Shown here: piece after piece, positions 35,360 through 47,239 of the stretch
Layout: every line of letters begins with the position of its first letter
How positions within the stretch are numbered: the stretch's first letter is position 1
Assembly (NCBI GenBank): GCA_019671005.1
Contig: CM033718.1
Location: 32,752,508-32,816,507, forward strand
DNA length: 64,000 bases
Direction of reading: 5' to 3'
Source of the DNA: Hibiscus mutabilis
Taxonomy: Eukaryota > Streptophyta > Magnoliopsida > Malvales > Malvaceae
Position numbers and translations under genes: made by a program
Notes under the pieces: model-generated
Database searches by the model: none
Seen by the model: the letters and a program-made list of their open reading frames with translations, nothing else
Told to the model about the DNA's origin: nothing

Positions 35360-36480
35360 ATCTACAGATCTTGTTCTCACATCAAGTTCAGTTCCGTTAC
35401 AGAACCTGTTGCCCTTATGAAAAATGTCGTGGCAAAATGTGCTTGTCATGCCACTTCTTCATTTCTTCCTTATATAACCGTGCATTCTCATACACATGGG
35501 CTCTAAATTCTTCCATCTCATTAAGCTCTAGCAGCCATTTATCACTAGCCAGTTGAGCATCCATGTTGAGCTTCTTGATGGCCAATAAGCCTTGTGTTCA
35601 AAGTCGACGAGGAGGTGACATGCTTTTCCATTGACTAGATTGAAGGGGAACATCCCCAAGGGTGTCTTAAAAGCTATTTGATAGGCCCATAAGGCCTCAT
35701 CAAGCTTTGGGGACCAGTCCTTTCTCTTGGGGTTGATGACCTTCTAAAGTATTTGTTTAAACTCATGGTTGGAGACCTCAGCTTGTCCATTGGTATGGGG
35801 GTGATATGTCGAAGCAATTTTGTGCCTTACCCTATATCTGTATAGTGCTTTGGCAATAAGCTTGTTGTCAAAGTGGGATCCTTCATCGCTAATGATGGCT
35901 TTTGGCGCTCCAAATCTGGTGAAAACATTCTTGTGAAAAAACTTGAGAACTGATTTAGAGTCGTTCTTCGGTGTAGCATAGTTTCTAGCCATTTCAACAC
36001 ATAGTCTATCGATAATAAGATGTATAGATCTCCAAAAGACGAAGGGAATGGTCCCATGAAGTTAATTCCCCAAACATCAAAAAGCTCTACCTCCAAGATG
36101 CCTTGCAATGGCATTTCATTCCTTCAAGAAATCTTCCCTGTTCTTTGACACCAGTCACAAGTCTTGCAAAACTCGTGTGCATCCTTGAAAAGTGTTGGCC
36201 AATAGAACCTGGATTCTAGGACCTTTGCAACAGTCCTTGTTCCACCGATATGGCCTCTACACAACGATGAGTGGCAATGGAATTGATGTCCTTTTGCTCC
36301 TCTTCGAGAACACACATCCTTATCATTTGATCAGCACATTCCTTGAACAAATAAGGTTCATCACAAAAATAGAACCTCACATCGTGCTTGAACTTCTTCC
36401 GACCCTGGCTATTCAAATTAGGAGGCAAAATACCACTAACAAGATAGTTAACAACATCAGCATACCACGGAATTGCTGTA
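35360..36480 (-). pseudogene. Element E integrase
   Basis: The linker NLNSQGRKKFKHDVRFYFCD, DEPYLFKECADQMIRMCV begins at 36428. The HHCC finger follows with HSSLCRGHIGG and FCKTCDWCQRTG (36315-36124). The core starts at 36114: FDVWGINFMGPFPSSFG (first Asp); a frameshift near 35990 leads to AIISDEGSHFDNK (second Asp) and HPHTNGQAEVSNHEFKQIL (Glu kept), so the D-D-E triad is present though split over frames. Then LDEALWAYQIAFKTPLGM and MRRW-like tail with stops down to about 35360. Function in the family: inserts the DNA copy. Confidence 0.88.
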
Positions 36481-36489
36481 TCATATAAA

Positions 36490-37740
36490 ATTTTCTCATT
36501 AGGGAATTACTCATTGATTCCTTGTTCAATGCTATTTTCATCCTTGTTCTCTAACCTAGAGAGGGTCGACTACCTGGTTAACATGATTTCCTTCGTGGTT
36601 AACATGAAATCCTTGAATGTAGCTTCCAAATAATTGTTATTTGATGAAGACGCCGAACCTCTGTTGTTTTGCCATGGCATATTCTACTGGTGGCCTGGGG
36701 GTTCGATCAGATTTTGTTACTGATTTGAACTGCCAGCATTATTGTTCCCCTGGTTCCCCCAAGAAAGGTTAGGGTGCTGATGCCATCCTAGATTGTAGGT
36801 GTTCAAGTAGGTGTTGTTCCTATTGTAGTTCCCCACATAGTTGGTAGATTCTTGGTTTTCTGGGCACTCACTCAAATGATGGTTTCCCTCACATCGAAGA
36901 CAGGCTGATGTAACCTTCACTTCGTTTACCTCGTTTGGACGTTGGAGATTCTTTAACATGTTGTTAATGGCTGATAATTGAGCTGAAACCGAGTCATCAA
37001 TATCATATTCTCGCATCCTTTGAGTCTTTTTCCCCGCTTCGAGCCTTGAGGTAGGGAATTGGTAGACGTTGTTTGCTATCCTATAAAGGATATGAAACGC
37101 TTATTCGGGTGACTTGTCCAACAGGGTTATATTTGCTGAAGCATCCAACATATTCTTGTATGGGCAACAGTCCCTTGAATCTATCCCAACACTTGTACAT
37201 CGATTCATCATCAGGCTGACGAAATGAAGCAATGTCATTCCTTAATTGGGTATTCCTATTGGGTGGGTTATACCGCATCAAAAAACTTTTGCATAGGTCT
37301 ATCTATGTCTCCATTGAACCAGCAGGAACTCCATTCAACCAAGCTCTCACCCGATCACGCAAGGAATAAGGGAACAACTTCAACTTTAGCACATCTTCAT
37401 GCACTCCTTGTTGTCTAAATGAATCACAAACTTCCAAGAATGCACGAATGTGTTGCCTTGCATCTTCATGAGGTGATCCACCAAACTGCCAAATGGAATT
37501 CAACATAATAAACATGATTGGCTTGAGTTCAAAGTGAGCTGCTTGGATCTTGGGAGCCACAATTCCAGAATTTAGATCATCCAAGATAGGATTCAAGTGA
37601 TCTATCATAGCTCGTGGTATAACTATTGCTCCAGGATTTGCTGCAGTATCATGATTTCATTGATTATCAACCGGTAATCCTTGATTCTAATGTCTATTCA
37701 TGATTCTCAAATCTTATTGTATACGCCTTCCTTGCCAAAA
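36490..37740 (-). pseudogene. Element E gag (Athila type) with zinc knuckle
   Basis: The minus strand begins near 37740 and is open at 37608-37303: AHFELKPIMFIMLNSIWQFG, then GSPHEDARQHIRAFLEVCDS, LKLKLFPYSLRDRVRAWLN and PAGSMET, the hallmark Athila gag core. It continues in a shifted frame with FRQPDDESMYKCWDRFKGLL (37281-37081). The CCHC knuckle CLRCEGNHHLSEC is at 36864-36902, followed by an Asn-rich tail. After QLSAINNMLKN and a short LEDRV-like part the sequence jumps to the integrase linker. Confidence 0.88.
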
Positions 37741-37899
37741 AAGATGCTCAACTTCAGGAATGATAGGTCGTAAAGGTCCACTAGGTCTTCTTCTGGTCAT
37801 ACACTAGCGGAACACCTGCAAAGACAACAAGTAAAACTGTACAAAAACTTAAAAAAATAAAACAATGCAAAAACTAAACCATAGATGACCAATTGCCAA

Positions 37900-37917
37900 T
37901 CCCCGATAACGGCACCA
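37900..37917 (-). other. Element E primer binding site (tRNA-Asp type)
   Basis: The minus strand reads TGGTGCCGTTATCGGGGA; the Athila-type PBS matching plant tRNA-Asp is TGGCGCCGTTGCCGGGGA, so there are two C/G to T/A changes. It lies 6 bases from the LTR. Confidence 0.88.
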
Positions 37918-37923
37918 AAAACT

Positions 37924-39355
37924 TGTTGCGTGTTTGGTGTACTATAAATGATACACAAACAATGCAAGTATACACATTGAACAAGTAGTAAAGTGATGAG
38001 TTAGTATCGTCTCCATAGGGATTGGAGGTATTTCAGGTCGAGTTTAAGCAATGCAAACACATATTGGAAATGCAATTGTTGTGGCAAACAGAAGCAAAGA
38101 TGTAAATGCTATGGCAATTAACTAGAATAAAAACTGGCTGATCCAAGAGACTTAAAACTGTCCTTACACGTGTGCTAAACTCACTATGGGAATGACTGGC
38201 TAGGTTTGTCTAGATAACCTATGTTTGGCCCTCATGAATGCTTCAACCTTCCAACTTATCCTATGTTCGGAAGGGTTTACTAAGAGTGTTCCTAAGCTAT
38301 CGCTAGTAAGGAATCTGGGAGTAAGAAGTGCTGTGGCAATACCTCTCAGCGTAATCCTAACACTCCTCTACCCACGATGTACTACCCTTTTTAGCCATTG
38401 AAACCCTTCCATTATCTCTAAGGTGGGTTAGAGATGTGCCTCTCAGCATCCAACTCCATTTCCTACGTGGATCTAAGCCTAACTCTCTCGACCATTAAGC
38501 TAATCAAACACTGAAGGAAAGGCTAACTTTCAAAGGCTCTTACAACCCTAAGGAAATAAAACCATAGGCAAAGCACAGATAAAGGTGGAAAACATACAAG
38601 AATTCATTAAAGGAAACCAAACATAATCATCCAAACAAACCCAAGCCACCTAAAATCAGTTCATGGCTGGGCAAAAAACATCCATCATCATACGTCTCAT
38701 ACAACCCATATCCAAAAAAATATAAAATGTCACAGCAAAAGCATAAGGAAAGGTAAACTCCTGATCTGCCTTGGACTGCAACGAACCACCCTAGGTTTGT
38801 TGCTTCTCTCAAGGGCCAGGAAGATCTTCCCTTTGGAGCTTCAACAATGGAAGACACCAAGTTGAGGAAAAAGATGAAGAAAAGAGCTCCCTTTCTCTTC
38901 CTTAGCTTTTTAGGTCACCATTTCAGCACACCTTTAAATGAGGGCTTCTTATTCTTAATATAGTTGAGGCTCCTAGGGTTTTGTGCCATAAACATTCCCT
39001 TTGTGACCTAAGGAATATTCCCTAGCACATGCTTGGCACAAGAGATAAATGGGGGTTTTCACATGTGGGCTGGAAAATATCTTCTTTGTTTTTCATCTTT
39101 TTTTGCACCTAGCCTTTTCAGTCCAAAATGCTATGGCATTTTCAGCTACTCTGCCCTGCTCATCTGCACATCACGAAACCATACCAAACCTTTCTCAAGT
39201 AGCACCCATTTTACAATTAACCCACAACAACCAAAGCTATGAAACAAAATGCAACTATATGAACTAAATGAAACCTAAATGCCATGAAATGAGCCTAAAA
39301 CAAGCAAATAACAGAGTAAAAATGTATGAAATATATGCATTTTGTAGATTTATCA
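37924..39355 (-). repeat. Element E 5' LTR (1432 bp)
   Basis: Plus strand starts TGTTGCG and ends TATCA, so the element strand runs TGATA...CAACA. Pairs with 31844-33285. Confidence 0.92.
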
Positions 39356-40478
39356 GGTAATATATTCTAGTGATGTTTGTGTAGGAAGCAATAGATTGGA
39401 AGAAGAACTGGAGCATTAGAGCATTGGAGTAGCATTCTCTCATGATTGACTGGATGCCACAACATTTATGTGACACTGGAGACAAATCTTGAATCCTTTA
39501 AAGTGATTGAATGTGTGGTCCCCTCTCCTTCATTGAGTCATTTATGACGAGGAAAACAAAGATCTTTTTTAATGGATCACGTGACAATTTACTAAAAGTA
39601 TGTCGCAAGATATTATTTTCTTGACAGTTAATGGGCTTAAAGTATATAACCTTAGGGTTTTCTCTTATTTTAAAAGGTGGGGGGAATACCACAAGAAAGG
39701 TGAGTTGTGCCTAACGAAAAAACACATATAAAAGAAAGCATTATTTGAGGAACAACCCTTTATCTTCCACGACTAAGAACCACCATTAGCAAATGTCAAA
39801 AAGAGTCTCCAGGCACCAACACCTATCGAGAGAGGATTAAGAAGATTGGAGCTAAATACTCATTCTCTTGCTAATTTATTGGCTTCCATGACTTATTATA
39901 TTATGTTGATGAATGTTATTTGCTCAGACATGAGCTAAATACTCGTTGTTGGGTTTATTGTTTAAGTTACTTTGTTTAATTATTATTCAATGCTATAGCA
40001 TTTGTTTCTTATCTATTAATGTAATTGAACCTAATGCTTAATCTTGTAAGGGCTATCGATAGAGGCCTTTGATTATTGATTTGTGGCTTACTATCGAGAG
40101 AGAGTTAAGTTAGACTGTGTGAACAATGGGGCTTAGCCTGTTAACTTGAGTCCTAATCTGGCTTAGACATAAGTTTAGGGTTTCAACAACTAATAAGAGG
40201 AACTTAAATAGATAATAAGGTTGTTGAGGTTAACGCAGATATGTATCATCGTAGCAGTCTTTTATCAACTTCTATCTAGACATATTTTAGGAGTTTATAC
40301 GAAAACCTTGTCCAGTAGATATGTGTTGTTTCGTTGCTATAGCATTTTACTGATAATTAGCATTATACTTAGCAACAAACCTAACATCCAATATCGGTAG
40401 ATATCTTTGCGAATCAGCATCAATTTGTTCTTCTTTAATAATAGCTTTACTTTACTTTTCTTTGCTTTAACATTTAGT
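39356..40478 (+). repeat. Element H 3' LTR, continuation
   Basis: Resumes the LTR begun at 26368 after removal of F and E (31825-31843 is the 19-bp piece between them). Contains TGATGAATG, ATCGATAGAGG and ATCGAGAGAGAG phrases seen in Tat/Athila LTRs. Element B cuts it at 40479. No coding region seen; the open frame 39498-39692 has no recognisable domain. Confidence 0.55.
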
Positions 40479-41784
40479 ATCACATCCTAAAAACTGACAT
40501 AGTCAGAATTTGGTTCCGGTTGTTAGAAATTCTGTAACCGACCGAGCTAAATGATGTAATTTCTCAAACCTTTGTACTCTATTGTGAAGTAATGGATGCT
40601 ATTGGGACTTAAATTGAATTGTGGGATCTTCTTTGTAAGAAATTCAAAGTTGAAATGGTTGAAAATGAACTAGGCATATCAATACGGTAAGACCAGTATC
40701 AGTACGACCTAACTACCAATAACTAACTTATCAGATTTGGCCAACCGTATGGATACACCCATAAGGTGTATCGATACGGGTCTCTACAAAAATTGGTATT
40801 GGTGAATAAATTGATAGGAATGGAAATTTAAAGGCTGACTCACCTCCTAGCTCATCACCCCTCACGTGGGATAACTATGAAAAGGGGGCTAATGACCATT
40901 GATTGCCTAGAATTGAGAAAAAAGGGATAAAATGATGGAAACATTTAAATAAGCTTTCCCTTGCTTAGAGGAAAGCACCCTATTGGTCCTTGGATAGGTG
41001 AAGAGTAATTAAAATGATAAATCCCTAATAATAGATTAAAGGGAAGCTCTCATCTTTGTTTCTAATATCCACCAAAACCAAGATGCCTCCTTGTCTTGCA
41101 TAACAAGCACACACCTCCATTGTTGTTTTGTCCGTTGAACTCAAGCATACACTTTTCCTATTGAGCCTCTTAAGTCCAAGTTAACCTTGATTCAAAGGTA
41201 TTGTTCCATAGCTATCAATTGGGTAAGTAAAAGCCCTCAATCAATTATTGAATTCTATGAATATTTGGGGTTTAATTTCAAGTCGAATTACTAAGCCTAA
41301 TCTTTGAAATGAGTTTGATGTTGTTATGTTGATATAACGATTCCTTGTGTTATTTCTTAGCTCAAGAATTGAAGGAAACCAATCCATCATTCTAAATCAA
41401 GTCTAGGAGCAAATGAATCGAAATTTGAGAACCCTAGAAGCTCTCGTGCACTAGATGAGTGTAGTTGAGTCAAGGGATAGGCTAGGTGCCTTCCCGTTGC
41501 ATTTTCTTTGTGATTATGTTTGCATGTGATTAAAGGCTCAATTAGAGCAAGCTTTATGGATGCTAATGGTGAGCATGGTAAGTCTTCGATATGGTTGATA
41601 TGTTACAAGCTTATTTGTGATAATCTAGATATGCTATATGTGAGATTGATATGAATAATCCATGACATGTGATATGTGGGCATAAGACTCAATTTCGTTT
41701 CCAATATGTTATGGCCTAAGGGCACCAAAGGTAAGATTTGTGATGATGTGTGAACTTGGAAATTTGTGGACATTGGATACAATT

Positions 41785-41836
41785 GGCATGCCTTAGGATT
41801 ACTTGAGCTCACTAAGTAAAGGATTGGACTACGGTC
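41785..41836 (+). promoter_or_regulatory. Shared LTR module (B 5' LTR)
   Basis: GGCATGCC 41785-41792, GAGCTC 41805-41810, GGACTACGGTC 41826-41836. Confidence 0.58.
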
Positions 41837-42143
41837 TGAGGCTATAGCCTATATGTGTGGTTAGATAAGGATGGATTGTGTCGGAGACTATCCAGAGCTA
41901 CGACTCAAGGCTACAACCTATTTCTGATATGTGTGGTGTACAGGGGAATCCGCGGATCCATTGATTACTATGTCCAAGGGAAATGATATGTTTATATGAT
42001 TTATAATTGCTATGTGGAATCATGACTATTGGCTTTGAAAATGTTTTATTGTTATTGATGTTAAGTAAAATGTCACCCAAGCATGCTTATATGTTATTCA
42101 TGCATTTGATAAATTGGTTGTACATTTGTTATAACGACCTCAC

Positions 42144-42160
42144 TAGGCTATATAAGCCTA
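42144..42160 (+). promoter_or_regulatory. LTR hairpin, B 5' LTR
   Basis: TAGGCT ATATA AGCCTA. It contains a TATA-like core in the loop, and follows CCTCAC. Against A and F the stem changes at several positions on both arms while pairing is kept. Repeated at 52460-52476. Confidence 0.58.
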
Positions 42161-42574
42161 ACATTCGTGTGTCTCATGCATTTTAGGATCTTGAAGTATT
42201 CCGGGCTTCGATCGTGTAGTTGCGGTTGCAAGTCACTCTCATCGATACTATGTATGTCTATATATTGGGTTGAACTCCTAGTAAGGTGGCATATGGTTTA
42301 GACAAGTTGTATTTGCATATTTTGATGTGTGTAAAAGCCTAATAGTGCCTAGGTGTTAAATGTGAATGTTGGCCTGTTTATGAAATGAAAAACTAGTCAA
42401 AATAAGCTTAAAGTCACCAAAAGGAAAAATCCTAGTAAATGAATTCAAAATGCATAAAAATTTTGCATGTAACTAGAATTATATATGAATAACTTGCTGG
42501 TAAAATTTAATGGCATTTATACAACGTTCAACAAGTTAATTTAAATAAAAAATAGATAAAATTTGTGATTACAA

Positions 42575-42850
42575 GACAGACGTATCGATAAGGGTCAAGT
42601 TGTTTCGGTACGGCCTTGCATATTTGGCCCTAGGAAAATAGGGTGTATCGATACGGATCTCAGCAGCGAGATATGGAAAATCCATTGCATCGGTACGGCC
42701 TTGGGGTGTACCGAAATGGGTCAACCTTAGTTAACGCGTATCGATACAGGCTTGTATGTCTCGATACGAGCTTGTCACCCTTAGTTATCAAATTGTGAAA
42801 TTTGACTTAGAGTAACGATACAGTCCTAAATGTATCGGTACGGTGTCAGT
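42575..42850 (+). repeat. Cluster of GTATCGATACGG words in B 5' LTR
   Basis: Around eight copies or near-copies, including CGTATCGATA (about 42577), GTATCGATACGG (about 42645) and GTATCGATACAGG (about 42739), plus variants such as TTTCGGTACGG. The core GTATCGATAC is palindromic. Matching clusters are in B's 3' LTR and in C. Confidence 0.75.
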
Positions 42851-43249
42851 TAATTCTGTTAAAAGGCTTAAAGTACAGTTTTAAATAGTTTACAAATTGG
42901 TGACTAATCTTTAAATAGTCTAATTGGATAGGTAAACGACCTCCGTTAATAACGAAATTTCACAGGTTAATAATTGGTAAGCTTAATTAAATATTTGTAT
43001 AATGAAATTATGATAAAGTCTCTTAATTTTTAAAATTTGCAATTGAGTCCCTAAGTTTGAAAAAATATTCAAATTGACCCCAAACTGAGTGAGCCATTAA
43101 TAAGTTAGTTCGATAAGTCTTAAGAGAGACTAATAAGGCATTCCAAACAAGATTTCAAACCCGGTTTAACTTCCAATCTCTGAATTAGTTTATGATAAAC
43201 ACTTTCTGACCCGATTCTCTACCAAGCCGGGGAGGGGGTGTTACAGTTG

Positions 43250-43261
43250 TGGCATAAGAGC
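43250..43261 (+). other. Element B primer binding site (tRNA-iMet type)
   Basis: TGGCATAAGAGC, two mismatches from TGGTATCAGAGC, five bases after the LTR. Confidence 0.8.
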
Positions 43262-43302
43262 CTAGGTTTAGTCGATTCTAGGACTTAACTAAAGTCTGTT
43301 AT

Positions 43303-46300
43303 TGTAACACCCCATCCTCGGGTTAGTCGTAATCCAGTTTGGAAGCGTTACCAAAGCGAGAGCAATGCAATAAATAGGTTACTTTTCGAACAAGTAACCT
43401 TGATATAGATAACTTGTGATGCAAGTAACCCAAACACAACAATACAAGACATACAAGTAATCCGCATTAATCAAAACAAACATACATAGCATGCTAATTT
43501 AGGTACTAATTTGTTTCGTTTCATGCTTATATCCTAAGTTACCACTATCATACTACAATTTACCATTCCATTCAATACACATACACCATTCGAATATCAA
43601 TGACAAGTGTTGCATAATTCACAATAGATTTCTATTAGACATGACCCAACTTACATTCTTATTACATGTTCGTATACCCTATTCCAATAACTAGGTGGTC
43701 ACTTAACACATTTGATTCTTTTTCAAACAAGACATAATATTTCATGGCATCCTTAGCTAGTAACATTGTTAATTCATGCTTGTACATACCTTAGCTCCAA
43801 TCCAATAAGCATTGCCGAATCATACCAATGGCCACAAGAACAAATGCATGATCATACAATATTGGTCTAGTATTCGAATGATACAAGGTTTCATCAATCA
43901 TTGAATTACTTTCACAATTTGCGCAGCATCATACTTATTTATATACATATCAACATAGTTATATACATAGTTCAAGTCACCCATGTTGGTTACAGGATAG
44001 GCCCATACAAGCTATACATAATTACTAGTCTTAAACGCACAACAAAATGCATGATCAAGGCTAAATATTACAAGTTCTAGTGCCACCAAACTAGGAGAAT
44101 ATAAAGAGTATGAAATCATACTTTCAAGCTTGCTTCAAAATGATGCTTCGAGCTTAAGTTATCCTCTTGAAAGTGTCCTTAATCTATTATGGGAAGAATG
44201 AAGAGTAGAGCGGTAAGTAGAAGTTATGTACTTAGTGAGGTAACACTAAGTCTAGCAAATTTCCAAGTTTACTTATCCAAGTGTACAAGCATTTCAAGGA
44301 ATCAAGATTATCACTACAAGTCATATACTATTCCAATTCAAGGAGTAGACATAGACAAGCATGCGATTCACATTTACAACATAGCATCATCATCATATGA
44401 TTACATCAAGCTATTCGAATTATTGCTTAGAAGACAAGCAATCAAATACACCAAGTACCAAGTAGACATTCTTACACAATAAACATCATCTATGCATTTC
44501 TTTCATGGGAAGTAACAAGTTATACAATCATTCATGTGTTATCTTTCAAGACAAGTTTGTTCATTCAAGAATCTTACAACACAAGTACTGTTCACATCAC
44601 ACATCCAAAACAAACAATGTTCATTTCAAGTTATTAATTCATCTTACAACACCCTTGGTAATTAGTTCACTAGATAATCAAATCTTCAACAATATGCACC
44701 GTAGTGCCAATATGAGCTCTAGATTCTAAGGCATGCCCTTCTATCTATCCAAACTAGCTACCAAGGTTGTTGATTATCAATTTCATTCCAGCTTTATACA
44801 ATTCATTAATCAATACATGATTATGCCATTCAAAGGCCAAGCCCTTAGGCTTATAGAGTCTTAACTCGCAAGACAAGTTTATCCATGCCATTCGATTGGC
44901 ATGAACACAAGGTGGTACCATAGTTCGTTTCATTTCAAACAAGTCATGCATATCAATCACAAACACGTTCATATGTATGCAATGTGAGTACCTTATTCTC
45001 CAAGCAAGCATGCCATTTCTTACCTTTGGCATAAGCAATGCAACATGTCAAGCATTTCATTTCACTTGCTTAATAATCAATTAAACAAGTAGAACATGGT
45101 ATCAAACAAGTTGTCATTCATATCATTCTTCCCTTAATTAACAAAATATATATTAGATCATGTTACATGGTATTGTCATTGAATTAACACAGTAGCAAGA
45201 TTGGTTAGGACCTAAGTCCTAAGCCTAAATTTGGTTACACTCACAATACTCCTAGCTAATCACTTGTATTGTATCCAAATCCCTTTGCCTCTTGATTTGG
45301 CATGTTCACTCTTTTCTTCCTCTACCACAACTTGCTGCCCTTGGTCTAGCAAGCATAACACATACAATTCATCAAAACATGCATATAATGTCACACATAT
45401 ATAGTAATAATGTTACCACATTTGTACCTAACATTTTGCTACTTTTTATTCTTTCTTTTCAGCATTTCTTACTTATTCATCTCTATATTGTTATTACCCC
45501 ATTTTAGGACATAACTGGACAGATTACAATGTCCCAAAACTGTTTTGGAAACAGTTTGCTTCTAGGAGCAAAAACAGTCCCAAACTGCCCAGGACACTGC
45601 TACCTGGCAGTTTGCACATTGTCCCTTTAAATGGTCATATCTTTTAATCCGTATGTCGGAATTTCGATTAGTTTACACGGTTGGAAAGCTAAAACATTTG
45701 TCTTAATGACCATATAAGGCTTGAATTTTATTTCTTAGCCAATTAATACAGTTTTTACTCAAAGACAGGGAATCCTGCTTTACTGGGCAGTTTGCACTGT
45801 CTCAAGTATTTCTTCTCTACATTTCAGTACACAACCCAAAGTTTAGCTCTGTTTTCTCATAGTTAATTTATACATTCCAAGGTGTTGTCCATAAAAATTT
45901 TAGCCTTAAATTCATTATATACAATTTTTAGTGATTTTCAAAGTCACTGCCCAGAACAGAACATTCTGGGCAGATTACACTAGGTTGCATTTCTAGTTCC
46001 TTATTTCATTCTAGCAAAGTTCTAACATGACAATTTCATTCATGATCATGTTCATACATGTCTAGGCCATCATAATTAACCTAACAATGTTCTCAAAATA
46101 GGGCATAGTCATGTTAATCCTAGTTTAATCCATTTGATCACAATTACACATCAATTCATCAACTAGGCAGTCCATTACCTAATTTAACTAGTTCAATTAG
46201 GTGTACTCACATTTTCCAGAAAGTTACCTATTCAATTCAATCTTTTTTTTACCTAGCAACATGTTCAAAATAGAGCTCTAAGTTCATTTAGCATGCTTAC

Positions 46301-47133
46301 ACAATTTCTCAATCAAAACAGTCCCTAACAAGATTGTTTTCTATCATGTTCATGTTTCCCAGGTCTTTCAATATTGGTTACTAACAATTTAGCTTGTTTA
46401 ACACCTTAATTACACTACCTAATCATGATCATGTTCAATTCATTAGTTCCATATCTCAATTACATTTTCTAACAATTCAATTCTTACAACAACATTTCAT
46501 TTCAGATTTCCAGCAACCTATTTCTTGTTACACCTTCACTTACACATAAATTCCATTCTAATTCAAGTTATCCATGGTGTATACAAGTTCAATTTCATCA
46601 TTCTCTTCATTTCTATCAACCTAACAACTCAACTAAGCATTATACATCATCTAAATCAGAATTTCAAGCATGAATCGGTTTGGACAACATGTATTTACCT
46701 TAGTAATGCTGCCACCAAGTTGAGTTTAGCTCAATTTCAACTTTGACACAATAGATTCAAGCTTTCTCTCACAAGAAACCCTCCCTAATTTTCTTCTTCA
46801 ATTCGTCCAAAATGAAGAGAATGGATGAAGATGACATCCATCTTAATGGATTTATGAAATGTCCAAAATGTCCATTAATTAATCCTTACTCTTAACTTAA
46901 TCAAGGGCATTAGGGGAATCAAAGAGTTTAGCATGCAATTATCATATTTCTCATTTAATTCAACTAGGTCATTCTAAATTGGTCACTATTTTCATTTAAT
47001 CTTTCATTTTGGCAATTCACTTTGTTAACTATTCAATTCAGCCCTTAATTGACTTTACTTAGTTCAAGATTATTTAACTATTTAGGAATTCTAAATAGTG
47101 GTAACATTCTAATCACTATTTAGGGATGTTACA
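43303..47133 (-). mobile_element. Solo LTR of family A in B's leader (3831 bp)
   Basis: TGTAAC...GTTACA with perfect duplication GTTAT (43298-43302 and 47134-47138). On the minus strand it aligns with A's LTRs along the whole length and supplies the missing start of the family A LTR (TGTAACATCCCTAAATAG). No interior remains. Joining the flanks restores the leader seen in C at 55440-55560. Carries, on the minus strand, module words at 44714-44737, the hairpin 44214-44234 and the box at about 44079-44097. Divergence from A's own LTRs is clearly greater than between A's two LTRs. Confidence 0.93.
44214..44234 (-). promoter_or_regulatory. LTR hairpin, solo A copy
   Basis: TAAGTA / TACTTA with a 9-base loop; the loop differs from A but the stem is kept. 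It is 116 bp from the CTCCTAG-type box on the element strand. Confidence 0.55.
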
Positions 47134-47239
47134 GTTATGAGTTTGCATCTGCATATGCAACCTAGGAGTTTAATTGTATATGTTATCTGTGACTTGCAAC
47201 ATACACAATTAAATCCTTTTTGTATGATTAGATCTGCAA

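Larger units (their letters stand above)
31844..39355 (-). mobile_element. Element E: Athila-type element lacking protease, RT and RNase H
   Basis: Two LTRs (31844-33285 and 37924-39355) and near-perfect duplication GGTAG/GGTAA (31839-31843 and 39356-39360). Minus-strand order: tRNA-Asp-type PBS, gag, CCHC knuckle, then directly the RNase H-integrase linker, HHCC finger, integrase core, and an extra ORF typical of Athila/Tat elements, then about 1.2 kb non-coding, a polypurine tract and the LTR. The segment from after the knuckle to the linker has lost protease, RT and RNase H. It inserted 14 bp from solo LTR F, in H's LTR. Confidence 0.9.
40479..43245 (+). repeat. Element B 5' LTR (2767 bp)
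   Basis: Starts TATCACATCC (TG mutated to TA; the 3' LTR still has TGTCAAATCC) and ends TGTTACA. Carries two clusters of GTATCGATAC-like words (about 40676-40795 and 42575-42850), the shared module 41785-41836, the hairpin 42144-42160 and the box 42275-42293. Confidence 0.9.

Noticed and set aside
44189..44482. 97-codon plus-strand frame considered as a host gene
   Set aside because: Inside the solo LTR of family A; no domain, and the orientation is opposite to the LTR.
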